This document shows, one piece after another, positions 1-8,587 of a stretch of DNA of 64,000 bases (position 1 is the first letter of the stretch; each line of letters begins with the position of its first letter). The notes under the pieces are model-generated. The model was not told the origin of the DNA, searched no databases, and saw only the letters and a program-made list of their open reading frames with translations. Position numbers and translations under genes: made by a program. The stretch spans positions 682,001 through 746,000 of the forward strand of contig NZ_CP107903.1 of NCBI RefSeq assembly GCF_036013955.1, read 5' to 3'. The stretch is from Streptomyces sp. NBC_00459. GTDB taxonomy: Bacteria > Actinomycetota > Actinomycetes > Streptomycetales > Streptomycetaceae.

Positions 1-2
1 AC

Positions 3-50
3 GACGACACCGTCACCGCCATCCTGAACGGCCAGGCGTCCGGTCTCTGA
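3..50 (+). CDS. C-terminal end of an unidentified protein (5' end outside window)
   Basis: An open frame enters from the left edge and stops at TGA 48-50, giving a 15-residue tail that ends in GQASGL. It faces the CocE remnant convergently. Too little is present to name a family, and it could be a chance frame. Confidence 0.3.
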   Translation, partial: DDTVTAILNGQASGL

Positions 51-59
51 CGGTCTCCT

Positions 60-545
60 GCGGTTGCTGCGGGGGAAGGCACCGCTGGAGATCTGGACGC
101 GGATGCGGTGGCGTGGACCGTCCCTGCTCGTCGACGTCGCAGAGGCGGACGAAAACGTCGGCGGACGGCAGGCCGGAGCGGAAGAAGACCTCGGCTTCGA
201 CCTCGCCGATCACCTCGACACCCTTGTCCAGTACGGGAGTTGTGCAGGTGAGGACATCCGGGCGGGCTTCGAGAGCGGTGTTGCAAGCGGGCGGCGGCCA
301 GGACGGGAAGTCGCGCCGGCTCTCCTCACCCATCACGAACAGGCGGACCGGCGCGCGGTCGGACGGCTCATGGCCTCGCGCGTATGCCAGCCCGAAGTCG
401 ACTGCTTCGGCTGTCGCCGCCTGCCCACCCCCATGGAGATGTGCGCCCAGGGACCGACCGTGCCGACCGGGGCCGCGATGTCGGCGACCCGCTTGCTGTG
501 GTCGAGGACCTGCCGGAACGGCGAGTGTCGAATGGTCGGGCCGCT
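60..545 (-). pseudogene. CocE/NonD-family hydrolase remnant
   Basis: Three blocks in different reverse frames match successive parts of CocE/NonD acyl hydrolases. The first (about 540-425) contains TIRHSPFRQVLDHSKRVADI and a GPWAHISMG segment. The second (about 425-158) contains VRLFVMGEE, DVLTCTTPVLDKGVEVIGEVE and FVRLCDVDEQGRS. The third (about 115-75) contains HRIRVQISSGAFP. Between the first two a frameshift is needed, and the stretches that normally separate these motifs (after ADI, and between DEQGRS and HRIRV) are missing, so at least two deletions occurred. The whole N-terminal half with the catalytic Ser is absent. The remnant begins directly after the stop of the TetR gene, which suggests a former TetR-hydrolase operon. 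The family call rests on motif memory, not alignment. Confidence 0.6.
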
Positions 546-1137
546 AGACGCGAGTCACACGCCGCACCAGATCCACCCAGGCGGCCTGAAGGCGTGCGAC
601 GGGGACCTCGCACTCCTTGTGCAGGTAGTCCGCCGTCTCGAAGTTCACGAAGGCGAGCAGGGCGTGGGCGAGCATCTCGTGGTCGCCGTCAACTCCCGTT
701 TCTTTCAGGAGGGTTGAGACGTGACAATGGAAGGCGCGGCCGATGACGGAGGCGTTGCGACGTTCATGGACCACCTGACGTCCCAGTGCGGCACCCATGT
801 CCACGTCGGCGGCGATACGTTCCATCAGGGCACAGCCGAACGCCGCCAGTCTGTCCCGCGCGGGTGCGCCCGGACCCAGCGGCGGAGGGCCTTCCGTGTA
901 CACCGCCTCGAACTCCGCCTCCGCCTCACCGAGGAGGGCGAGCAGGAGACCGTCTCGGTCGCCGAAACGGCGGAAGAGCGTGCCCTTTCCGACCCCGGCG
1001 GCCTCCGCGACCGACTGCATCGTCACGTGATCGGCCCCTCGCTCGGCGACCAGCAGGGCCGCCGCCGCCAGCAGTCGGGCACGGTTGCGGGCGGCATCGG
1101 CCCGCTCGGTGGAGACGTCACCCGAACCGTCCGTCAT
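544..1137 (-). CDS. TetR-family transcriptional regulator
   Basis: A 197-residue protein with a TetR N-terminal helix-turn-helix: ARLLAAAALLVAERG, then VTMQSVAEAAGVGKGTLFRRFGDRDGLL at about residues 35-62. The remainder is a helical ligand domain of unknown specificity with LLALLGEAEAEFEAVY and a C-terminal LVRRVTRV. The ATG at 1137 is preferred over a start 45 nt upstream because AGGAA lies six bases before it and the extra residues are not TetR-like. Its stop abuts the CocE remnant, so its target operon may already be broken. Divergent sequence to 1381 holds no clear operator. Confidence 0.85.
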   Translation of the reverse strand: MTDGSGDVSTERADAARNRARLLAAAALLVAERGADHVTMQSVAEAAGVGKGTLFRRFGDRDGLLLALLGEAEAEFEAVYTEGPPPLGPGAPARDRLAAFGCALMERIAADVDMGAALGRQVVHERRNASVIGRAFHCHVSTLLKETGVDGDHEMLAHALLAFVNFETADYLHKECEVPVARLQAAWVDLVRRVTRV

Positions 1138-1381
1138 GGCGTTCCTGTCACTTGTGCGTACACGCTTCCGTCCGCGATCCACCGTATTCGTTGGCGGTCA
1201 TCGCTCTCCTCGGGTGCGTCCATGGGCGCCGGCGGTGTGCCATCCGGTTCACAGGGGTGCATAGGGCGGGCGACGGAGTCCGGTCCGGAGCGGCACGTGT
1301 GAGCGTGGCCGTGTCCGAGGCTAACGACGCGGAGCCGTGCCGGCACCCGACCCTGGTCCTAGGTGGTCTCGGCAGATGGGC

Positions 1382-1918
1382 CTAGTACCACGGTCTCGGA
1401 TCGTGTGGCCGGCGATCGATGCTGGCCGTTGCCCGGTCATGGTGGGTGCGCGCCTCGGCCGGAGCCGTGATCGGACGAAGGCCGCCCCCACGTCCGGCGA
1501 ATGCCCAGGTGAGCCACCCCGTCCGACGGAGGATTCGAGCGCGCCGACCTGACCGGCCGCATCCCTGTTCTTCGGGCTCCGGCTCCGTCCGCAGGTACCG
1601 ACCCCAGATCCGGGCCTTGCGATAGGGGCCGTCCCCGCCGCTGTCGTACTGCCGCGTGTCGAAGTCGACCCGGTACAGAAGCTCGCCACTGAGCGCACGA
1701 GCATGTTCGTCGGGTACAGGCGCACCCATGGCGTCGATCGTTCCGGGAAACTCGACCTGCCAAGGACCGTCCCAGTCCGGGTCCCTGACGACCGTGACCC
1801 TGCTACCCGGTGCCAATGCGCCGGTCGGCCACGTCTGGCTCAAGGGACGACCGAGGATGCGCTCCATCACCTGGCGGTCGTCTGCATCCGCAGGAACGGG
1901 GTCGGAACTGTCTGTCAT
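1382..1918 (-). CDS. Small conserved protein of unknown function
   Basis: A 178-residue frame. Residues about 20-110 look like a conserved compact domain: SRVTVVRDPDWDGPWQVEFPG, then ELLYRVDFDTRQYDSGGDGPY and RKARIWGRYLRTEPE. Similar actinobacterial proteins normally end soon after the RYL segment. Here about 60 low-complexity Arg/Gly/Pro-rich residues follow and look like read-out of non-coding sequence, so the native stop may have been lost by a frameshift near 1575. ATG 1918 follows a GGGTGGGCGGG Shine-Dalgarno-like run. No reaction or partner can be assigned. Confidence 0.5.
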   Translation of the reverse strand: MTDSSDPVPADADDRQVMERILGRPLSQTWPTGALAPGSRVTVVRDPDWDGPWQVEFPGTIDAMGAPVPDEHARALSGELLYRVDFDTRQYDSGGDGPYRKARIWGRYLRTEPEPEEQGCGRSGRRARILRRTGWLTWAFAGRGGGLRPITAPAEARTHHDRATASIDRRPHDPRPWY

Positions 1919-2146
1919 CCCGCCCACCCTGCCCGTACCGCTTCAGAATCACCAGAAGACAAAGGACTTCCCCGTAGCGGTCGCGGGTTGTCGGCATCCG
2001 TCAGGCCCGGGAGAGGAATACATAGGCCACGCCTATACGGGGCATCGATTTTTGGTCGTGGACCCCCTGAAGCGGGGCCGGTTCACTGTGGCCCAAAGCT
2101 GGCGCGGACCGATCGGGCTCGGTGTCGCGCGATCAGGGAGGCTGCA

Positions 2147-3592
2147 ATGACGCATACCCCGGGCAACGGACGAGCCGAACAAGCCGCGCGTATCGCGGCG
2201 AAGCCGTGGTACCGACAGTTGTACGTTCAGGTGCTGGTGGCGATCGTGATCGGCATCGTGCTGGGCTGGCGGTGGCCGGATCTGGCCACCGACATGGAGC
2301 CGATCGGCACGACGTTCATCACCGCGATGAAGATGCTGATCGGCCCGATCGTCTTCCTGACGATCATCGGCGGTATCGCCGGGGTCGCGGACCTGAAGAA
2401 GGTCGGCCGCACGGGGATCAAGGCGCTGGCCTACTTCCAGGCCGGCACGATCGTCGCGCTGCTGACGGGCCTGGTGGCGATCAACATCTTCCGGCTCGGC
2501 GACGGCGTGCACGCCGACCCGGCGACGCTGCAGACGTCGGGAGACGCGAGCCAGTACGTCGAGACGGGCGAGCACCAGCACTGGTGGGAGTTCCTCACCA
2601 ACATCGTGCCGAACAGCTTCTTCGGCCCGTTCGTCGAGGGGAAGATCCTTCAGGTGATCTTCCTGGCCGTCGTCTTCGGTATCGCGATCAAGATGGTGGG
2701 AAAGACGGGTGAGCCGATCATCGCGGCCGTGGGGCGACTGACCGAGGTCGTCTTCAAGGTCCTGTCCTTCGTGATGAAGGCCGCGCCGCTGGGCGCCTTC
2801 GGCGCGATGTCGTACGCCATCGGGAAGTTCGGCCTGTCCACATTGACCAGCCTCGGCTCGCTGATCGTCCTCTTCTACGTCACCTCGGCCCTGTTCGTCG
2901 TGGTGGTGCTCGGCGGGGTGCTCGCCCTGTATGTGCGGCTGAACATCTTCCAGCTCTTCCGCTACTTCAAGGAGGAGTTCTGGCTGATCCTCGGCACCTC
3001 GACCGCCGAGCCCGCACTGCCCGGGCTGATGCGCAAGCTGCAGTTCATGGGCACCGAGCGCTCCACGGTCGGCCTGGTCGTGCCGACCGGCTACAGCTTC
3101 AACCTCGACGGCGCGGCGATCTACCTCTCGCTCGCCACCCTCTACATAGCCCAGGCCACCGACACGTCTCTCTCCGTCGGCCAGCAACTCGGGCTGCTGG
3201 CCGTCATGTTGCTGACGTCCAAGGGTGCGGCGGGCGTCGCGGGCGGCGGGTTCATCGCGCTCACCGCGACGCTGTCGACGGTCGGTTCCGTCCCGGCCGC
3301 GGGCATCATGCTGATCTTCGGCATCGACAAGTTCATGTCGGAGTGCCGGGCCCTGGTGAACTTCTTCGGCAATGCCGTGGCCACCCTGGTCGTCGCCAGG
3401 TGGGAGAACGGGCTGGACCTGGAGCGGGCTCGGGTGGTGCTGGCCGGGAAGGCGGGCGAGCCACCACTGACCACCGAGGCCGAAGCCGACGTCGAAGCCG
3501 AGTCCGAGTCCGAAAAGGCCGGGGCCGGGCTGGAGACGCACCGCCCGGCCGTCGCGCCCCCCGCTGCTCAGACCGCCGAGATGGCCCCCTGA
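2147..3592 (+). CDS. dctA: DctA-type C4-dicarboxylate:cation symporter (DAACS family)
   Basis: A 481-residue inner-membrane carrier of the dicarboxylate/amino acid:cation symporter family, which imports succinate, fumarate, malate and related acids. Multiple hydrophobic spans are visible, with the family signatures LGTSTAEPALPGLMRKLQFMG and GYSFNLDGAAIYLS in the substrate-binding half. The last 45 residues are an acidic, Ala/Glu-rich tail (EAEADVEAESESEK) beyond the usual DctA end. ATG 2147 has AGGGAGG upstream, so the longer open frame reaching to 1703 is rejected. The stop overlaps the glycerate kinase start (TGATG), so the two are probably translationally coupled. The neighbouring dehydrogenase suggests tartrate or D-malate as substrate (inference). 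Confidence 0.92.
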   Translation: MTHTPGNGRAEQAARIAAKPWYRQLYVQVLVAIVIGIVLGWRWPDLATDMEPIGTTFITAMKMLIGPIVFLTIIGGIAGVADLKKVGRTGIKALAYFQAGTIVALLTGLVAINIFRLGDGVHADPATLQTSGDASQYVETGEHQHWWEFLTNIVPNSFFGPFVEGKILQVIFLAVVFGIAIKMVGKTGEPIIAAVGRLTEVVFKVLSFVMKAAPLGAFGAMSYAIGKFGLSTLTSLGSLIVLFYVTSALFVVVVLGGVLALYVRLNIFQLFRYFKEEFWLILGTSTAEPALPGLMRKLQFMGTERSTVGLVVPTGYSFNLDGAAIYLSLATLYIAQATDTSLSVGQQLGLLAVMLLTSKGAAGVAGGGFIALTATLSTVGSVPAAGIMLIFGIDKFMSECRALVNFFGNAVATLVVARWENGLDLERARVVLAGKAGEPPLTTEAEADVEAESESEKAGAGLETHRPAVAPPAAQTAEMAP

Positions 3593-4767
3593 TGACGTCC
3601 GTCCTGATCGCCCCGGACAAGTTTAAGGGCTCCCTCAGCGCCGACGAGGTGGCCCGCGCGCTGGAGCGCGGGCTGCGGGAAGCCGCCCCGCACACCCACG
3701 TCACCCGACTCGCCCTGGCCGACGGAGGAGAGGGCAGCGTCGCCGCCGCCTGCGCGGGCCGCTTCCGCGCGGAGACGGTCATCGTCAGCGGACCCACCGG
3801 GCGGCCCGTCACGGCACCCGTCGCGATCGACGGCCGTACGGTCCTGGTCGAAGCAGCGGCCGTCTGTGGCCTCGGCGTCCTCCCGGAGGGCCGCAAGGCA
3901 CCACTGACCGCCACCAGCCGGGGCATCGGGCAGGCCGTCCAGTACGCCCTGGCAGGCGAGGTCGACACCATCGTCCTCGCCCTCGGCGGGGTCGCCACCA
4001 CCGACGGAGGCGCGGGTCTGCTCCAGTCCCTCGGCGCGGTACTGGTCCGCGCGGACGGCACCCCAATAGGCCCCGGAGGCCAAGGACTCGCCGACGTCCA
4101 CACGGCCGATCTCGCCCCGGCCCGTGCCGCGCTGGCCGGGGTCGACCTGGTCCTGGCCACGGACGTGGACAACCCGCTGCTCGGACCGACGGGCACCGCC
4201 GCCGTCTACGGCCCCCAGAAGGGGGCCTCCGAGCGCGACGTACGAGAACTGGACGCGGCTCTGGGCACCTTCGTACGACGACTCGACGCGGCCGGTGTCC
4301 CGGACGCGTCCCGCCTCGCACGCTCCGCCGGGGCCGGGGCGGCCGGTGGGCTCGGATATGCCGGGATGCTGCTGGGCGGACGGGTGTGTTCGGGGGCCGA
4401 CTACTTCCTCACCCTGCTGGGCGCCGACGCGCTGCTCGCCGCGAGCGACTTCGTCGTGACCGGCGAAGGGAGCCTCGACGAGCAGTCCCTGTCGGGCAAG
4501 CTGCCTGTCGCGCTCGCCCGGCGGGCCCGTCGGCAGGGCGTCGCGGTGCACGCCGTCGCCGGCCGCTGCACCCTGCCCGCCGAACGCGCCGCCGCACACT
4601 TCAGCTCCGTACAGGCTCTGACGGAGCTGACCGACCAGGACTGCGCGAACGACAGCGCGCTGTCCGCGCGACTGCTCACGCGGTGCGGGCGGACGCTCGG
4701 CGACCGCTGGATCGGCGGGCGCGCGGACGAAACGGCCCAGGCGGAATACATGGATCGGGCGGACTAG
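3592..4767 (+). CDS. glxK: Glycerate kinase (GarK/GlxK type)
   Basis: A 391-residue cytosolic kinase that phosphorylates D-glycerate to 2-phosphoglycerate, feeding lower glycolysis. Family marks include the N-terminal APDKFKGSLSADEVA, the glycine-rich LALGGVATTDGGAGL near residue 130, the LATDVDNPLLGPTGTAAVYGPQKGA-type segment split over residues 185-210, and AGAAGGLGYAGMLL. Length fits the family. Its ATG overlaps the dctA stop by one base. Acting after a meso-tartrate decarboxylating dehydrogenase (downstream), it would complete conversion of tartrate to a central metabolite. The pathway link is inferred from gene order. Confidence 0.92.
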   Translation: MTSVLIAPDKFKGSLSADEVARALERGLREAAPHTHVTRLALADGGEGSVAAACAGRFRAETVIVSGPTGRPVTAPVAIDGRTVLVEAAAVCGLGVLPEGRKAPLTATSRGIGQAVQYALAGEVDTIVLALGGVATTDGGAGLLQSLGAVLVRADGTPIGPGGQGLADVHTADLAPARAALAGVDLVLATDVDNPLLGPTGTAAVYGPQKGASERDVRELDAALGTFVRRLDAAGVPDASRLARSAGAGAAGGLGYAGMLLGGRVCSGADYFLTLLGADALLAASDFVVTGEGSLDEQSLSGKLPVALARRARRQGVAVHAVAGRCTLPAERAAAHFSSVQALTELTDQDCANDSALSARLLTRCGRTLGDRWIGGRADETAQAEYMDRAD

Positions 4768-4899
4768 GCCGACCGGCGATTGGCTGGGGAGAGAGAAGCG
4801 GGACTGAGGGAGTGCCTGCACGGGCCCGTGACGCCGCCCCCGATTGCCGATCGGTCTATGTTGGCCCTGCCCCAGGACAGATCAACCGGCGGAGGCACC

Positions 4900-5811
4900 G
4901 TGGACGCGCGGCAGTTGGAGTACTTCCTGGCCATCGTCGAGCACGGCGGCTTCAGCAAGGCCGCCACCGCGCTCCATGTGGCCCAGCCGTCGCTGTCGCA
5001 GGCCATGGCCAACCTGGAGGCCGACCTCGGGGTGGCCCTCTTCCACCGGGTGGGGCGCGGTGTCGTCCTCAGCGAGGCCGGCACGGAACTGCTGGAGCCC
5101 AGCCGCCGCGTCCTACGGGACCTGGCCGCCGTACGCGACACCGCCGCCGCGCTCGCCGGGCTGCACGGCGGCACGGTCGAGGTGGCCACGATGCCCTCGC
5201 CCGGCATCGAGCCGCTGACGACCCTCATCCACCGGTTCGCGGAGCTGCACCCGTCCGTGACGGTGAGCACCCAGGCCGCCTTCACCCCCGACGAGGTCGT
5301 GTCCCTGGTGCGCAGCGGGGCCTGCGAGCTGGGCCTGCTGGGCTCGTCCAGCCCCCTCAACCCGTCCGGGCTCGACGTCCTGGACGTGGAGGACCAGCCG
5401 TTCGTGGTCGTCGCGGCGCCCGGCGGGGCGATCGAGGACGACGTCACGATCCGGCCCCGGGACCTGGCAGGGCAGAAGCTCATCGCCTCCCGCACCGGCA
5501 GCCTCATGCGCAGCATCGTCGACGACGTCACCGCGGGCGGCACCGGCACGGAGATCGTCACGGTCGTCGACCACCGCACCTCGATCCTCCCGCTCGTCCT
5601 GACGGGGGTGGGTGTCGCCGTCCTGCCTTCCTCCTGGACCCGTCTGGCGCGCCGCTGCGGAGCCGTCGTGGCCCCCATCGAACCGACGGCACACCTTCAC
5701 GTGGCGATGGTCAGCCTGCCCGCGCACCTCACTCCCGCGGCCCGCGCCTTCCTCGCCCTCACCAGGTCCCTGGCCGAGCGACGGTCCCGGCGAACCGCTC
5801 AGGAAGGGTGA
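4900..5811 (+). CDS. LysR-family transcriptional regulator
   Basis: A 303-residue LTTR. The N-terminal winged helix-turn-helix is clear: QLEYFLAIVEHGGFSKAATAL, then VAQPSLSQAMANLEADLGVALFHRVGRGVVLSEAG. The effector domain occupies about residues 90-295. GTG 4900 is chosen because GGAGG lies at 4891-4895; the upstream in-frame ATG at 4780 would add 40 unrelated residues. It sits between the glycerate kinase and the dehydrogenase on the same strand, so it is the probable regulator of this set, with a dicarboxylate or hydroxy-acid as likely inducer (inference). Confidence 0.9.
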   Translation: MDARQLEYFLAIVEHGGFSKAATALHVAQPSLSQAMANLEADLGVALFHRVGRGVVLSEAGTELLEPSRRVLRDLAAVRDTAAALAGLHGGTVEVATMPSPGIEPLTTLIHRFAELHPSVTVSTQAAFTPDEVVSLVRSGACELGLLGSSSPLNPSGLDVLDVEDQPFVVVAAPGGAIEDDVTIRPRDLAGQKLIASRTGSLMRSIVDDVTAGGTGTEIVTVVDHRTSILPLVLTGVGVAVLPSSWTRLARRCGAVVAPIEPTAHLHVAMVSLPAHLTPAARAFLALTRSLAERRSRRTAQEG

Positions 5812-5924
5812 CGCGCAACCGATCGGGTGCGCCTATGGGTCGTATCGGAAGCAGGTCTTGGACGTGCCCCGACGCCGGTGTGTTGACTCGGAACAGACCG
5901 CACGACAGTGAGCCGGAGGCAGCC

Positions 5925-7007
5925 ATGACCGCACCCCGCACGTTCCGTATCGCCGCCATCCCCGCCGACGGCGTGGGCAAGGAGGTCGTCGCCGCAGGAC
6001 GTGCCGTCCTCGACGCCCTGGCCGAGGACTCCGGCGGCGCCTTCGCCTTCCGGTGGGAGGAGTTCCCCTGGGGCTGCGAGTACTACGAGCGCACCGGGAA
6101 GATGATGGACGAGGACGGCCTCGACCAGCTCAAGGACTTCGACGCCATCTACTTCGGCGCCGTCGGCTGGCCCAACGTCCCCGACCACATCAGCCTCTGG
6201 GGCCTGCGCCTGAGGATCTGCCAGAACTTCGACCAGTGGGCCAACGTCCGTCCCGTGCACTTCCTGCCGGGCGTCGTCAGCCCGCTGCGCAAGGCCGACG
6301 ACACCGAACTCGACTGGGTCGTCGTACGCGAGAACAGCGAGGGCGAGTACGCCGGCCTCGGCGGCCGCAACCTCTCCGGCCGCGGCCAGGGCAGTGAAGT
6401 CGCCATCCAGTCGGCTCTGTTCACCGAGGTGGGCTGCGAGCGGATCATGCGGTTCGCCTTCGACCTGGCCCGCACCAGGGCCCACAAGAAGGTCTCCTCC
6501 GTCACCAAGAGCAACGCCCAGCAGTACGGCATGGTCCTGTGGGACGACGTCTTCAAGCGGGTCGCGCTCGACTACCCGGACGTGGAGACGGAGAGCGTCC
6601 TGGTCGACGCCATGTCGGCGAAGTTCGTCCTGAAGCCCGAGGACCTCTCCGTCGTCGTCGCCTCCAACCTCAACGCCGACATCCTCTCCGACCTCGGCAG
6701 CGCCCTGGCCGGCAGCCTGGGCCTCGCCGCCAGCGCCAACCTCAACCCCGACCGCCGCTTCCCCAGCATGTTCGAGCCGGTCCACGGATCCGCCCCGGAC
6801 ATCGCCGGCCAGGGGTTGGCCAACCCGATCGGCGCGGTCGGCAGCGCCGCACTGATGCTGGAGCACTTCGGCCTCCCCGACCAGGCGGCCCGTCTCAACA
6901 GGGCCATCGAGGCGACGACAGGCGCAGGCATCCTCACCCGCGACGTCGGCGGCACGGCCACGACCGAAGACGTCACCAAGGCCCTCATCGACGCACTGAC
7001 CCCCTGA
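5925..7007 (+). CDS. ttuC: Tartrate dehydrogenase/D-malate dehydrogenase (isocitrate/isopropylmalate dehydrogenase family)
   Basis: A 360-residue NAD-dependent beta-hydroxyacid oxidative decarboxylase. Visible motifs are VRENSEGEYAGLGGR in the substrate loop, VTKSNAQQYGMVLWDDVF with the catalytic Lys region, the metal-binding ASNLNADILSDLGSALAGS, and FEPVHGSAPDIAGQGLANPIG. The loop sequence fits tartrate/D-malate enzymes better than isopropylmalate dehydrogenases, but the exact substrate cannot be fixed by eye. Known enzymes of this group oxidise tartrate, oxidatively decarboxylate D-malate to pyruvate and decarboxylate meso-tartrate to D-glycerate. ATG 5925 has GGAGG six bases upstream. Confidence 0.85.
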   Translation: MTAPRTFRIAAIPADGVGKEVVAAGRAVLDALAEDSGGAFAFRWEEFPWGCEYYERTGKMMDEDGLDQLKDFDAIYFGAVGWPNVPDHISLWGLRLRICQNFDQWANVRPVHFLPGVVSPLRKADDTELDWVVVRENSEGEYAGLGGRNLSGRGQGSEVAIQSALFTEVGCERIMRFAFDLARTRAHKKVSSVTKSNAQQYGMVLWDDVFKRVALDYPDVETESVLVDAMSAKFVLKPEDLSVVVASNLNADILSDLGSALAGSLGLAASANLNPDRRFPSMFEPVHGSAPDIAGQGLANPIGAVGSAALMLEHFGLPDQAARLNRAIEATTGAGILTRDVGGTATTEDVTKALIDALTP

Positions 7008-7066
7008 TCCCCTGTCGGCGGATGAGGGCGGGATTCATTTCGCACCCTGACGTCGCCACCGGCCCT

Positions 7067-7096
7067 CCGGCCGGCCCACGCCGACGGGCCGGCCGG
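7067..7096. terminator. Hairpin between convergent genes
   Basis: Perfect 11-bp arms CCGGCCGGCCC and GGGCCGGCCGG are separated by an 8-nt loop, between the convergent ttuC and acyl-CoA dehydrogenase genes. It has no U-tract, as is common in Streptomyces. Confidence 0.7.
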
Positions 7097-7255
7097 ACGC
7101 GCTACAGGGGTGCCCGGGATGGAGAACCCGAGCGTCGCGCAGTGGGCGCACACTGACCGATGCGGCGCCGATCAGACCGAGCCGCCGTCGTCGGCGCCGG
7201 CCGTCCCTTTCCTGTGCCAACCACAGATCCTCGCCCCAACGGCCTCGGCTCGGCT

Positions 7256-8434
7256 CTAGCGCCGCACCCTCGGCATCCCCAGCCCGATCCACGAGATGAT
7301 CTCCCGCTGGATCTCGTTGTTGCCGCCACCGAAGGTGAAGATCACCGCCGAGCGGTAGCCGCGTTCCAGTTCGCCGTGGAGTATGTCGCCGGCCGAGCCC
7401 TCCTTGAGCGCGCCCGGGGCGGCGACGATCTCCAGGAGCCAGGCGTAGGCCTCGCGGCGGGCCTCGGAGCCGTACACCTTGACCGCGGAGGCGTCCTGGG
7501 GGGTGAGGGTGCCTTCCTGGACGGCGTTCACCATCTGCCAGTTGAGGAGTTTCATCGCGTCCAGCCTGGTGTGGATCTGGGCCAGGCGGCGGCGGACCCA
7601 CGGCAGGTCGACGACGCGGCGGCCGTCCGCGAGCTTGGTCTCCATCGCCCAGCGCTGCACGTCGTGCAGGGAACGGATGGCCATCGTGCCGTGAGCGGCC
7701 AGGGTGACGCGCTCGTGGTTGAGCTGGTTGGTGATCAGCCGCCAGCCCTGGTTCTCCTCTCCGACGCGGTGGGCGACGGGGACACGGACGTTCTCGTAGT
7801 AGCTGGCAGTGGTGTCGTGCGAGGCGAGGGTGCGGATGAGGGTGCAGGAGTAGCCGGGGTCGGTGGTCGGCATGAGGAGCATGGTGATGCCCTTGTGCGG
7901 CGGGGCGTCCGGGTCCGTGCGCACGGCCAGCCACACCCAGTCCGCCGTGTCACCGTTCGTCGTCCAGATCTTCTGGCCGTTGACCACGTACTCGTCGCCG
8001 TCCCGTACCGCCCGCGTCTTCAGGGCGGCCAGGTCGGTGCCCGCCTCCGGCTCGCTGTAGCCGATCGCGAAGTCGATCTCACCGGCGAGGATCTTCGGCA
8101 GGAAGTACGCCTTCTGCTCCTCGCTGCCGTAGCGCATGATCGTCGGGCCGACGGTGTTGAGCGCCATCAGCGGCAGTGGTACGCCCGCCTGCGCGGCCTC
8201 GTCGAAGAAGATGAACTGTTCCATCGGGGACAGCCCGCGCCCCCCGTACTCCTGCGGCCAGCCGACACCGAGCCAGCCGTCGGCGCCGAGACGGCGGATG
8301 GTCTCGCGGTAGAAGCGCTTCTGGGCGACATGGTCGCTGAACCGCGAGTAGGCGCGGTCCGGCACCAACTCGGCGAAGTAGGCGCGCAGTTCGGTGCGCA
8401 GCTGCTGCTGCTCGGGCGTGTATTCGAGATGCAC
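7256..8434 (-). CDS. Acyl-CoA dehydrogenase
   Basis: A 392-residue FAD flavoenzyme that would introduce a trans-2,3 double bond into an acyl-CoA thioester. The fold's segments appear in order: N-terminal helices (LEYTPEQQQLRTELRAYF), the middle FAD/substrate beta-domain with IGYSEPEAGTDLAALKTRA and YVVNGQKIWTT, and the C-terminal helical domain ending FGGGNNEIQREIISWIGLG. That last motif resembles the steroid- and branched-acyl FadE subgroup rather than classical short-chain enzymes. GTG 8434 follows GGAGG; the longer frame to 8533 lacks family similarity. No beta-oxidation partner is adjacent, so the substrate is unknown. Confidence 0.9.
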   Translation of the reverse strand: MHLEYTPEQQQLRTELRAYFAELVPDRAYSRFSDHVAQKRFYRETIRRLGADGWLGVGWPQEYGGRGLSPMEQFIFFDEAAQAGVPLPLMALNTVGPTIMRYGSEEQKAYFLPKILAGEIDFAIGYSEPEAGTDLAALKTRAVRDGDEYVVNGQKIWTTNGDTADWVWLAVRTDPDAPPHKGITMLLMPTTDPGYSCTLIRTLASHDTTASYYENVRVPVAHRVGEENQGWRLITNQLNHERVTLAAHGTMAIRSLHDVQRWAMETKLADGRRVVDLPWVRRRLAQIHTRLDAMKLLNWQMVNAVQEGTLTPQDASAVKVYGSEARREAYAWLLEIVAAPGALKEGSAGDILHGELERGYRSAVIFTFGGGNNEIQREIISWIGLGMPRVRR

Positions 8435-8534
8435 GGCGCCTCCTGCTGGCTCCCCAAGGCCGGACCTGTCGGCGCACACGGTAGAACGTGTTCCAGAAAT
8501 TGGGAATGGTGGTGCACGCTCAGGTCCGCACATG

Positions 8535-8570
8535 CCCGAGGGGGTCCCGGATGTCCGGGACCCCCTCGGG
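8535..8570 (-). terminator. Strong hairpin terminator of cbtBA
   Basis: Perfect 16-bp arms (CCCGAGGGGGTCCCGG at 8535-8550 and its complement at 8555-8570) enclose an ATGT loop, 18 bp beyond the cbtA stop and upstream of the acyl-CoA dehydrogenase gene. Best read as the end of the cbtBA transcript. Confidence 0.85.
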
Positions 8571-8587
8571 GCAGTGCGGTCAACTGC

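Noticed and set aside
2033..3541. A 502-codon minus-strand frame
   Set aside because: It is antisense to dctA; the product is a repetitive Asp/Glu/His/Arg-rich sequence without family features.
4386..5924. Long open frame reaching upstream of the tartrate dehydrogenase
   Set aside because: It runs through glycerate kinase and LysR coding sequence in another frame; the real start at 5925 has a strong ribosome site.
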